Source: Ochotona curzoniae
Lineage: Eukaryota; Chordata; Mammalia; Lagomorpha; Ochotonidae
Length of the DNA: 64,000 nucleotides
Assembly: GCF_017591425.1 (NCBI RefSeq)
Contig: NW_024466218.1
Span: 15,142,001-15,206,000, forward strand
Direction of reading: 5' to 3'
The position numbers were made by a program, and so were the translations under genes. A model generated the notes under the pieces. It saw only the letters and a program-made list of their open reading frames with translations, was not told the origin of the DNA and did not search any database. Below, piece after piece: positions 25,390 to 36,577 of the stretch. The stretch's first letter is position 1, and each line of letters opens with the position of its first letter.

Positions 25390-25490
25390 TTTGTTGACTC
25401 TTCATCCTTTCAGTGTCAGTTTATACATCACTTACTCATAGAAACTCTTTCTGTTCTTTTGGGTTAATGTTTCTGTTTAAGGATCTCTCA
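25390..25490 (+). repeat. possible L2 fragment
   Basis: The order CAGTGTCAGTTTATACATCA, CTTACTCATAGAAACTCTTT parallels the L2 3' region wording (tCACTTCCTCAGAGAAGCCTT). Short and diverged. Confidence 0.35.
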
Positions 25491-25827
25491 ACCCGCTGTA
25501 ATTACCTGAATAGTAGGAGGAAGTAGTTTCTGGTGATCAGGGGAAAATCTGTTACAAGTTAGACATTGAAAAACTTCTGTGAATTAATTAATGCTTACAA
25601 TATTAAGATTATTTTTTGGTATATCTATAATATTCCTATTGTGCAGTCTAGGGAAGTTAGGTAGGTTTATAGCAGATAGATTAGCCTCAGAATAAGTGTG
25701 ATCTCTTTAAACAGAACTTGTTTCTTCTCAGTTGGAAAGAAAACAGGGCTTGGAAATTATTTTTAGCTCAATGTTTTCCAGTTAAAACACTCATCTACTT
25801 TGATAATTTTTTTTTTGCTTGTATGAA

Positions 25828-25884
25828 CAGTATTATTGAAGAATTATCAGTATTATTGATATGATCAGTATATTGAAGAATTGT
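25828..25884 (+). repeat. three-copy tandem repeat, period about 19
   Basis: Three imperfect head-to-tail units, each beginning CAGTAT and containing ATTGA: 25828-25847, 25848-25865 and 25866-25884. Units one and three share TTGAAGAATT, and unit two lacks that inner part. Confidence 0.8.
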
Positions 25885-28864
25885 TGCTACTAAAGCAGTT
25901 TTTTCAGAGTCATTTCAGTGAATAACTCTTCATAGCTTTATGTTTTTTCCATTTATTAATAAGTATGGCTGCTATATTTTAAATCTGGGGAAATGCATAC
26001 ATTATACATTTTATTCTCTTTCCTTTTAATTCTTTTTTCCATTTTGCTGGCTAAGTGAAACTCAAGATTAAAAACAACAGAGTTATTACAGTTTGAGTTG
26101 AAACTTAGAAAACTGCAACAATATTAAAGATTATAAGTTTTATGAGTATGTCTATGATGAAATGTGGTTTCTTTTTATGCTTATCTTTTGGATTTATCAA
26201 TGGCATTCAGTCAATTGACTCTTGACTACTTCCTTCTTAAAACATTCTCTTAAGATTTGTTGACTACACCCTCTGATTTCCTTGTAAAATTTTTGACCAT
26301 TCCTGGTCTCATACAAGCATTTTGTCCACTTCTGAACCAAGGAATTTGCAAGAAAATGTCCTCTCTTGTGTCATGCACAATTACCTTAAGCTGCCTTGTT
26401 CTTTGAACTTCTCAGGGGACACAGGGTTCATTCAGCTACATAACATACGTACCTCCATGCTTTCTTTGACGTCTTATTTTACTCATTCCACGCGCTGTAT
26501 TTGATTGATCTTTAGGCACTTAAAAGGAATCTGAATTGGTTATATTCTTCTAATCTAGATCACCACTATTTTTTCTTTCAAGTCAAAACGTCCAAGGCCA
26601 CTTCAATGACATGCTTGATATTGCTCCACGGATAGTCCCAAGCCATCTATTTCCAGAATAATTAGCAAAATGACTGTTGAATATCAGTTATTGCTACATA
26701 AACACAAGCACACATACACACACACACTCATAAACTCAAACAGAAATTTCTTTACTAACAATTATTAATGTCTCCTATTAGTAGACTCATAAGTTGTACA
26801 AACCCTGCTGTATTTCTATATAAATCTGCAAAATTACAAAAAAACAAAAAAGTAGTCTGGTCAATGTGCTTCAACTAGTTTCAAAGAAAAAAAATCAAAA
26901 GTTAAAATTTTTATTTGTTATATGAGTACAGGTATATTAAAATTATATGGCTGCCATTCAAAAATTATCCAACTATGGCATGGGAACAAGAACTTCCATA
27001 TATTAAATTTTGAAATTAAAATCTATTGAACAGAGGAAGTACTACTTTTCAGACTGTAACAACATGTATGAATTAATACTTTATTTCATACAGGCAAAAC
27101 AAGCAATTTAGAAAATGTTCTGATAGATCCAGGATAATAAAAACCTACACATAAAGGAAACAAATACTTAAAAGTGTTCTGATGTTTTCATTTTGAAAAA
27201 TAATCATATGCTGTTTTATCCTTCCATGATGATATGGCAGGACCATCATACATCTTTCTCATTCTTTAAAGAGCTAAAATATTGCACCTAAATGTATATA
27301 ACCTGAGTATATTTGTGCAGGATTATATTTGTACATTTCATTAATTGATGTACTTCATGTTGTGATTTTATAGATATGTATATATCGATCAGATATATAT
27401 CAGATGCACAGAACAGGAATTTGGAACATACATGATAATAAATGAACTTCATGGATCGATTTATGTTCATGCTCTCATGTATTGTGCTGCAAATCCCTTA
27501 GACTGAATGGAACCCACTTTGAAGAGCTCTGTGCTGACAGCAGATTTGGTCTGAAATGCAGCCCCTCATATAACTCCTCATGCCTCTTTCCTCACACATT
27601 TCCAAAGCCACTTCTTGAAAGAAAACATTTTCTAAAGATATTAACTCATTTACTTCTTTTTCAACCAAGTTCCCACTTCCTACTTAAGTCTGATGAAAAA
27701 AAAAAGGGTCATTTAAACTTTAGAACAGTGGTACGTTTAATTCAATATAGAGAATTTATTAAAAAATCATCAAACCTGTGCTTTCTTCAAATTAAGATAC
27801 TCCATGTGGTTCATTTCCACAGATAGGTAATCCCCATCTCAAATCACTTTCCTCAGAACATTGCTATTTGATAAATACATTTGCAGGGAGCAGTTATCTT
27901 TGAACTCCACTCTCATCAAGCATTGTCCCACCACAAATATGATCAAAGATTAAGGACTCTGGGGACCCATGGGCTCTGAATTCATCAGCTTTGAATCCTA
28001 CTATAAATTATCCAAATGAGGCACTTGGCAAGATTCTTAACTGATTGTGCTATTCGGAACACCTCCATTTCAATTAGAGGTAACCGTGATACATGACAGC
28101 GGAGAAGAAAACTAATAATTTTCACTGATGTCAGGGAAGGTTATAGGACTTGAGGGAATTACTGCCAATGTTTCAAGAAATGCACGTTCACGGAAGCCTT
28201 CTTTGTCTATGTGTCTCCTTCCTGAAGGAAGTTTTACTTAATTTCCAGGTTTGTATCGGATGTGTTAAGAAATATAATCATATACAAATTCTCGTTGGCA
28301 GAGAAAACTGTTATGCTAAGGATTAAAAATATCAATGCTAAACCCTCTAGTTTTGAATCCCTCTGGAGACCAGATGTATCCTCAGTTTTAATCCGAAGTC
28401 TGGGCAAACAAATGCAGACAGATGAAGCTGCTAACTACAGTGTACAAATCAGCAGATGTAAAAAGACTGCTAGGTCACAAATACCTGCTCCTTCCAGTCC
28501 TGCAGAAATTTTGATGTCTCCGCGTAAGGTTTCACCATAAAGTTATGTGGAGCTGAAGGTATCTGATCAGTATCCTACATTGACTAACATCAGGGCTTCC
28601 ATAACATTTTAAATTTCCCTGAAGATTAGCTTCAAATTTTTCAGATTTGTTTTTTTCTGAACAGAAAACTGATCTTTTCTTTCTAAAATCAAATTCTGGG
28701 ATTTGCAAGCCTAAACATGTTACATATCAATAAAAAGCAATTTGTATCATCAATCTTGCCATAAATGTGAAAGTCTCAAAAACCTGTCTGCTTATCCTAA
28801 TGGGAATAATTACCAACTTTATGGACTACTTTCTTTTCTGTTGACTTTAATTTGAAGTAGGACA
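25885..28864. other. SINE-free AT-rich sequence
   Basis: No recognisable gene. It contains a short CA-rich run at about 26702-26728. Bases 26.2-26.65 kb have old LINE-like word order but are too diverged to assign. Confidence 0.45.
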
Positions 28865-29178
28865 TAACTTGCCTTGTGACACATCAATTAAACAAATCCT
28901 TGCAAAGCGAGCATTCCACGGGACCTTCAGCTCAAGTCCTTCCTTCCACAGTTCTGCATTATTTAATTAATTGCACCTAAGAAAACCACAGAAGATGGCC
29001 CAGGTAACTTGCTCACTGCAACCCACTGATGGCAAACTAAAATGAAGTTCCTTACTTCAACATCCACTTGTCTCAGCCCCACCATTGAGGCCTTTTGGGG
29101 AACAAAGCAGTGGGTAGAAAATATCTCTTACTGTGTCTCCCTCCTTCTAACTGTACCTTTCAAATTAACAAAAAGGGG
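28865..29178 (+). mobile_element. old CSINE
   Basis: Diverged C repeat with AGCTCAAGTCCTTCCTTCCA, AGAAGATGGCCCAGGTAACT, GGCCTTTTGGGGAACAAAGC in place of the TTTGGGGAGTGAACCAG block, and an ACTGTACCTTTCAAATTAAC tail. It marks the right edge of the SINE-poor block. Confidence 0.75.
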
Positions 29179-30177
29179 TGCTTGAGAAGAAAAATGAATA
29201 AGTAGATAAAATAAGCATCTAAAATAGTCCCTCCAAATACTGCTACTTAGTATTTCGTAGTTACTCTATAGAAAGTATTTCCTTAACCAGAATAGAGGGA
29301 TGCAGAAATGAGTGTGTTCTTATCCATCCCAAAGAGTTTTGTGTAATCTAGCAGAATTAAAACAATTCATCAAGCAAAAGCAAACAAACAGCAAGACAGA
29401 ACCATTCTCCTTTCCAAGGCATAATAATAACAGTTCCTTGGTTTTCCTGGATTCCTTGCATTCATCCTTAACTCAGCCTTACTGGGAGAATACCAGATAG
29501 ACATACATGAATGAGATAACACAAAATAACTGACCATTCCTCCCAGAATTCCGAAATCAAGGAAGACAAGGGAAGGTAGAGAAACTGTGGAAGATTACAG
29601 AAAACTCAGACAAGTGGTGACTAAATGGAAGGTGGTATTATGGATAGGCTCATTAAAGAAGGAAAAAACTTGGCAATAATAAATGAGTTAGTGAAAACCA
29701 AATCTTCTCAAGTTCAGAAAAACATGCCAAAAATGTGTTTTGTTGTGTTGAACAGTGCACTGCTAACAAACATTATAAAACACTAGGTGATAGTTATAAG
29801 TTTTCAGTAATGTGTTTTTGTAACTGTTTTAGAAGTAATAACAAAACCGAAAACACAAGGGTTAACAAGAAAAACTGGAAATGCAAAAGCAAATACAATA
29901 CAGTACAAACTCTGAAAATTGAGAGAAGAAAAGGTCAATATTTTAACATCTTTTGGAAGTCAGGAAACCTGCTACAGGAATGGAAGACAAATGATTTTAC
30001 AGAAGTCTAAAAGACCTATATCAGTTTGCACCCCAATTAATTCTACTCCTGCTGCCCATAAACTGAAACCATCTGAGATTTTCTGTTCTCATTTATTTTA
30101 AAAGACCCAAACTACTTTTTTCCCATGATGCTTTGCTATATAAGATTTTGTACTTATTTTGAGTGCCAAATCTTAGA
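29179..30177. other. unique A-rich sequence
   Basis: Purine-rich on the plus strand with no recognisable gene. The 91-codon frame at 29735-30010 is low-complexity Lys/Asn-rich and judged chance. Confidence 0.5.
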
Positions 30178-30221
30178 AATAATAATAGTAACAATAATAA
30201 TAATAAGAAGAAGAAGAAGCA
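30178..30221 (+). repeat. compound (AAT)n-(AAG)n microsatellite
   Basis: AATAATAATAGTAACAATAA units merge into AAGAAGAAGAAG, immediately upstream of a CSINE head. Confidence 0.9.
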
Positions 30222-30233
30222 AGTTTCAAGAAA

Positions 30234-30557
30234 CATTGTCTAACCTAGCAGCTAAAGTCCTTACCTTAAATGCACCAGCAACTCATATGGCTTCCAGTTG
30301 TAATCCCAGCAGCCCTGCTCAGCTCCCTGCTTGTGGCCTGGGAAAGCAGTTGAGGACAGCCCAAAGCCTTGAGACCCTGCACCCACAACCGAGACCTGGA
30401 AGATCTGGGCTCCTGGCTTCAGAATGGCACAACTCCAGCTATTGGGACCCCTTGGGGAGTGAATCAGTGGATGGAAGTTCTTCCTTTCTGTCTTTCCCCC
30501 TCTCTGTATATTTGACTGTATATATTGACTTTCCAACTTAAATAAATAAATAAATAT
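30234..30557 (+). mobile_element. CSINE, full length, fairly young
   Basis: C repeat with CTAGCAGCTAAAGTCCTTAC head (the pika-like wording), TGGCCTGGGAAAGCAGTTGA, GGACAGCCCAAAGCCTTGAG, CCTTGGGGAGTGAATCAGTG, and an AAATAAATAAATAAATATTG tail. Overlapping open frames of 138 and 110 codons are products of the SINE. Confidence 0.95.
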
Positions 30558-31582
30558 TGTTGTTTCTCTAAGTGAAAGTAGTACACAGCTCACATAGGGA
30601 ACTTATTATGGGAGTTATACCATGTACAGTTCAAAAACGAAATTATATTTTTTTCAGTAGTCAATAAATAACAGAAGCCCTGTTACAGATTGTCTGATCT
30701 TTCAATATCATTGACAAATTTAAACAGTGTCCATGATAAAATGTTTCTTGCCAAAGAACCAGACTGTGCGCACTTGCAACCTCCCGTCTCGGATGCATCA
30801 ATGCTAGGGGAATATGGATCTAAAGCAGAGTCTGATTTCACGCTGATGTTGAGCTTCTGACAGCTTTCAATCCTCACACATTCATTTTACCATTCTATCC
30901 TCCAGATACGCAACTTGATATGAGACCCTGATAACTTGGTGTATCTTTCTTTGGCACAGGAGGAAAGTTTAACTCACCTAATTCTCACACAACCACCCAA
31001 ACCTCACACTTGCTACATCCCCTAAATTACACAAAAATCCCACACCAATTTTCTTTCTTTTTCTTTTTCTTTTTTTTTAATCCGTTTTCAAATTGCTGGT
31101 TCCTTTTTGTGATCTCCTCAGAAACACTTATCCTGTGAAACATACTTTTGATACTATGTATGTGTGTGATGTCATCATTTTGCAGACCCAAGTCATATTG
31201 TTTATACAAGGGACCACGACAGCCTCACAGAGCCTAGAAATGGGAATAAACACATTCAAACTGTAGCTGAGAGAAAAACCATTCATCGGATGCCTTTTAC
31301 TGCACCTGAAGTTTCTGTGCTTTGACTTGTGTAGCTCCCAGTGAGTTGTGAGGCTCCCCTCCTTCATTTTCTAGTTCTTGCAGAGGAAGTCTTGTTTTAA
31401 CATTCCATGTGCCTTGTAGTTGAGCCAGTTTCTCTCATATTCTGAAAGCTAACATTTTTTGAGGCAAGCAAACTTTTCTTTTGGCTGAAACTGGGTATTC
31501 TCTACCATACAAATTGTTTTGTTGTCTTAAAACATCTTTCTTTTCAAGGATGGAGCTATAAATGTAAAAACCTGAGAATTAG
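30558..31582. other. unique sequence with a pyrimidine tract
   Basis: It contains a T/C tract (about 31047-31079). No gene recognised. Confidence 0.5.
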
Positions 31583-31917
31583 TTGAATCTGGCACTATGG
31601 CTCAGTAGGCTAAACCTCCCCTTGAGTAGGTCAGGATATCATATGGGCACTGGTTCATGTCTGGCTGTTCCATTTCCTATCCAACTCCCGGCTTATGGCA
31701 CGGGAACGCAGTAGATGCTGTCCCAAAGCCATGGGATCCTGCAGCCATAATTGGTAAACCAGAAAAAGCTCCTAGCTCCAGGGTTCAGATCAGCTTCATT
31801 TCATCCACTGTGGCCACTTGAGAAGTAAGGCAGCAGATGTAAGATATTTCTCTCTGTTTCTTCTTTTCTCTGTTAATCTTTGTTTCCAATATAAATAAAT
31901 AAATCTTTAAAAATATC
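31583..31917 (+). mobile_element. CSINE, full length
   Basis: C repeat with CTGGCACTATGGCTCAGTAG head, ATATCATATGGGCACTGGTT, GGCACGGGAACGCAGTAGAT, CCATGGGATCCTGCAGCC, CCACTTGAGAAGTAAGGCAG, and an ATATAAATAAATAAATCTTT tail. Middle-aged by divergence. Confidence 0.92.
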
Positions 31918-32215
31918 TGAGACTGTGGCAGGGTAATTGTTTCTCCTTCACCATACTTATCATCCCAATGAGTTGCCTTTCCCTGAATCTTGGTTGGCTT
32001 GTAATACCCACCCAAGTTGCAATAATCAGAACAAAGTATTCAGAATATTTTATGGTGATAGAATTATAAGAATCTGGGTGTAAATAAGGTTCCATATGTA
32101 AGTGATGCTGCAAAAGTAGAATTTGAAATTGCTGTCTAAGTTTTGATCATGTATAACAAGAGAAAGAATAAGAACACGAAGTTCTTTGGAAAAAGATGCT
32201 GAATTTGACACTGGG

Positions 32216-32252
<37 letters not shown>

Positions 32253-32917
32253 AAACTTGATAAATCAGAGAATGCCAAAGTTCTTTAATAAATTAAAAAC
32301 ATTTTAGAACTGTTATTTTTCACCTTTCTTATCTGTGTATCATATTACACAATTCATACAATGTGCAGGGAAAAGGCTTGACTTCAGAGCCTAGGAGCAA
32401 TACAGAGTACATTTCCAAGTCATTATATTGAATGCGATAAGTGCTACCCAACTCAGAGTTTTATTTCATAAAATTATAATTGCAATGGTTACAAAATTGT
32501 CCTACAAAATACAGTTCCTAGTAATTAGCTACAACAAAGCTAAAATTTTTCTCCTTTCAGATCTTAATTTTATGAATACTATGATTCCTTGTGCAGCTGA
32601 AAAATATCAAAAGACCAATTTCTATGCGATGCAGCAGTTCCCTTTGTCCATCTGTGTCCTCAGGCAGCACTGAAGAGAAAGGAACAGGAAGATGTACCAC
32701 TTTACAAAATCCAACACACTCAGGAAGTGGTTTGACACTTTTATTGGAAAAAATAATTAATCTAGGGAAGGAGTCATCAGAAGGAGTCCAAAACCAGTTA
32801 ATTGCATTAGACAGTGCAAATAAATATATGCACAATTAGTTGTAGTAAACAATTAAATTGCATGCAAGTATATTTTGTGGCCTGTGTATAATGAAATGGC
32901 TTCCCTTAACATAGAAT
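31918..32917. other. unique AT-rich sequence with a TA microsatellite
   Basis: Nothing recognised apart from the TA run at 32216-32253. Confidence 0.5.
32216..32253. repeat. (TA)n microsatellite
   Basis: An almost pure AT/TA run with one TTT interruption. It is self-complementary. Confidence 0.95.
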
Positions 32918-33200
32918 GTACAGAGAGGAGAGACAGAGAGGAAGATCTTCCGTCCGATGATTCACTCCCCAAGTGAGCACAACGGGCCGATACTATGCCC
33001 CGATCCGAAGCCAGGAGCCTCTTCCGGGTCTCCCGCGCAGGTGCAGGTTCCCAAAGCTTTGGGCCGCCCTCAACTGCTTTCCTGGGCCACAGGCAGGGAG
33101 CTGGAAGGGAAGCGGGGCTGCCTGGATTAGAACCGGCGCCCATATGGGATCCTGGGCGTGCAAGGCGAGGACCTTAACCACTGCGCCACGGCGCTGGCCC
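32918..33200 (-). mobile_element. young CSINE lacking its 3' tail
   Basis: One of the least diverged C repeats here, in reverse complement. It has CGTCCGATGATTCACTCCCC, CTCTTCCGGGTCTCCCGCGC, CTGGATTAGAACCGGCGCCC, GCCCATATGGGATCCTGGGC, and a head ending CCACGGCGCTGGCCC. It begins at TACAGAGAGGAGAGACAGAG and lacks the terminal AAGATTTATTTTTATTGG part and the poly-A. No clear target duplication was seen. Confidence 0.96.
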
Positions 33201-36200
33201 GAGAGCATATTCTTTGATGATGAGTGAATAAAGGAGGAAACTACATTACTTCAGCTGTGGGGAAATAATTATATCTCCCACAGTTGATCTAAATAAATGC
33301 AAATGTGTTATTCGTTGCAGCACTTCCAAATATAGTAGTTTTATGAGTATGTGGTGGTCAAGTCTCTTATGTTGTGATTATCTTAAAAACTTTGGAGTAA
33401 CCGCTACAGGGCTGAACGTGGTAATCTGCTTGATTGCTAGTGAAAAAGAATTTGCATGTTAGTTTTGCTTCAGATCACCACAACTTCATTAACAAGAGCA
33501 GCCAAAATTTATATACCTCATATATATAGAGCTTATAGAAGAAATAATGATGATAAAATTTTATTAAGATTGCTTCTATTGTCTGTTACTGAGACCTGTC
33601 AGACAACCGACTCAGCTGCACTGTGCTGCTCCCTGAGGCTTTGAGAACAGGAAAAAGTGGCAACTCCTCAAATCCACCCTAACATCAATCTGTGTATGCA
33701 AAATTCATGCTTTTCTTCTTCTTTAAAAATTCTATTTTTTGATCTCAGATGGATGGTACAGCTTAGAGTACAGTAGGTGAAGCATTGATAGATGTACGCA
33801 TTGTATAATATTCAAATCAGAGTAAATATAGTTTGAATTAAGACATTCTACAACGCAAGGATAATAATTGTCTGAAATCTCCAGATTAATAATAAAAATT
33901 CAAGTTTTTATAGCTGATGGCTTTGACCTTGGTGGTGACTTTGTTAAACTTTACTAAGCTAACTAGACTCTGGAAGTTGCATGATTAAATATTAGCATTC
34001 ATGGCTCAGGTATGCCAAAGGAGCAAAAATAAATAAATAAGGGTTCGAGGCAGCCACAGTGGAGGAGAGGTAGTCGGGGGCCAAAGGAGGTGTACATTAG
34101 TCAATGACACGCTTTCCCTAGCTGGCCACATACAAAAACTTCTCCGCTCTGCTCCCCGCCACATGCCACTGTGCTTTCCTGTCCCCTGTTCACACAATAC
34201 TGCAAATGGTATCATTTTGCAACTAATTTACTCGCTTAGTTTTGGCCATTAGTCATTCCCAATATCCTCAATCTGCAGGTAATTTTCCACATTATTAGTT
34301 ACCCACCTGTCTTATTAAACTGGACTTTCTAAAACCCTGTGTGCCTGCATTTTCTGCACCTTTAGATCAAGCAAATAATTGCCCATACCTGGATGGAAGA
34401 ATTTAATAGGAAGATTATAGTTGATTCCAAAAGTTAATAACTATAGCATCTGGTTTCCCTTTTTAACATTTAAATGATAAATTCAGTGTTCATGAAGAGA
34501 GAGAGAATGAGAATGAGTCAGCTCACCAGAGTCTAAAATCTTTTTTTATCTTTTCTGGTCAGGTTAAATAGAAACGGGCAAAAGGTAGGCTTTAAGCTTT
34601 CGATTAATGTGCTTTAACTTTGACCCTAAGAATCCCGTTGTGATCATAGTAGGGAGAGAGTCCTTTTCATGGCCAGGGAACTTAGGTTCCTGATAAGGGA
34701 GGTGGCCAAGTTCTCTGCTCTCACACGGCATCTCTGATATCTTTGCTTGCTCTGAATGAGAAGCTACGGCTGCTTTGAGACGTCTTCAACTCATTTCCAT
34801 TCACATCTCTATAAAACCATCTGCACAGGACGCCTTTTTAAATATTGCTGGGTGAAACTCGGGACATTATTTTCTAAACCAGGTCAGGAAAATCCAGCAC
34901 AAAACCCAAACTTTCAGCACTGAGGGCCAAGATTGCAATTTGCCAGGAGTCCAAGGAGAGTACCTCATTTGCAATTAAATTGACATTCATTTTTATCAAA
35001 AATAAATGTGCCTGGCCACAATATTTGCTTGGAGTTGAAAGTTTGATTCTAAGTTGAAAAAGAGCCTCTGTTTGCCAGGAATAGAAACAGAAAGCCAAAA
35101 TATTCCCAAGAATCACCATACATAATTTGCTTAAATAATGCAATCATCATATCTGAAACTCTCAGCACTAGATACGGAATGAACAAAATAAAGAACTTGG
35201 AATTACGCATCCTTTATATTAGATAGTTCCAAATTCATTTAATCATTGATGTAAATTTCAAAACTGCTCAATTTTCAACATCTATGTCCAAGCCTTTCTC
35301 CCCATACTTTTTTAAATATAAATTTTTTTCCTTTGTTCATGTTCATTTCCTGGGGGAAAATATGACTATTAAGGAAACTCTGCAGTGACAGTGTGACTCA
35401 GGGCTTCACAATTTAAATAAATAATAGTGTTTCTATCCAGTGGTATAAGTTGCTTCCAAATCATATTTATTTATCTGTGCATGTTTTCGTATTTTTCTCT
35501 GTATTGTGTATTTATTTATTTGATGCAATGGCCTTAAATCATCTTTTTGCACGCTTTCATGCCTGGGAAACTCAATCGTAATTCCCTGTGAGGAGGCGGC
35601 TATACCAGGGTTCAAAATGTGATATTCGTCCTGCCAAATCTACTTGGTCATCTGTTTTTATGAACTGAAATGAAAATTGTATTTGAATGCAGCCATAGTA
35701 ACTTGTTATTTATTACCTATGCTTTTGTGTTAAATCAAAAGAACTAAATATCCCAGAGATTATGTTGGGTGCTAAGTCTAAAATAGTTACTTCTTATCCT
35801 TTACGGAGAATAATAGGTTTGTTGATCTGTACTGCATTACTTGGTGTGCTTTAGTGATTGCTGTAATTCCCTACTCATAGTACTCAGTATGTTAGGGAGA
35901 AGTCACTTGAGACGAGAGAATTCCTACCACCCTCTCATTCCCTGGATATATCCATGGTTATAAAATATTAAGTATTTTGTTCTGCAGAAGGATTGCTTGC
36001 CCCCTAAGTTTAATGATTAAATAGATTGTATCCAAGTATGGCTTGAATTTGGAGGAGAGGTCCCAGCAATGTCATAACTACTTATATCATTATAAGATCC
36101 CACATCAGATTCCCCGAGACAACATTTGTGATAACGAAAAGGACAAACTAGCATTACCCAAATGGTCATCATTTTAACCTTTGGATTTGAAAAACCTTTC

Positions 36201-36227
36201 ACTTTGTTGCTATAACCACTTCTTTTT
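33201..36227. other. unique sequence, SINE-free
   Basis: About 3 kb without recognised repeats or genes. A sub-stretch at 34860-35150 is repeat-free and CNE-like in look: evenly mixed composition, with ATTTGCAATTAAATTGACAT and TAATTTGCTTAAATAATGCA. No conservation data were available. Confidence 0.45.
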
Positions 36228-36577
36228 TGTTATTTATTTGAAAAGTGGGGTAAGAGAGAGAAGAGAGATTGAGAAAGAGGCAAAAGAGAGAAAGAGAAAG
36301 AAATTGCTGTTTCCTATTTCTCATCGCCACCCTCTGCCCCGCCAATTGGTCGCAATGATTAGGGCTGGGCCAGGTTGAAATCAAACTCCATCTCAGTGTT
36401 CCACATGGATAAAAGGGGTCCAAGAACCAGGGTCATCTTCTACTATTTGTCAAGGGGCATTAATAGGAAAAAGGATAGAATATAGAGCACCTGGGACACG
36501 ACCAGGGCTTACGTGAGACAAGAGCCCTGCAGAGGCCAGCTTTCTCCCTTGTGCCACAGTGCTCAGCTGCCTTGCAA
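36228..36577 (-). mobile_element. old CSINE, long subfamily
   Basis: Reverse-complement C repeat of an older, longer type. TTATTTATTTGAAAAGTGGG tail and a GA-rich block at 36248-36300 are followed by GATTAGGGCTGGGCCAGG, TCATCTTCTACTATTTGTCA, GAGCACCTGGGACACGACCA and a head TTGTGCCACAGTGCTCAGC. Confidence 0.85.

Noticed and set aside
28262..28540. 92-codon plus-strand frame in unique DNA
   Set aside because: Plausible amino-acid composition, but no domain, no consensus splice sites fixed by eye and no homologue recognised.
30125..30541. 138-codon open frame
   Set aside because: Mostly CSINE sequence preceded by an AAT/AAG microsatellite.
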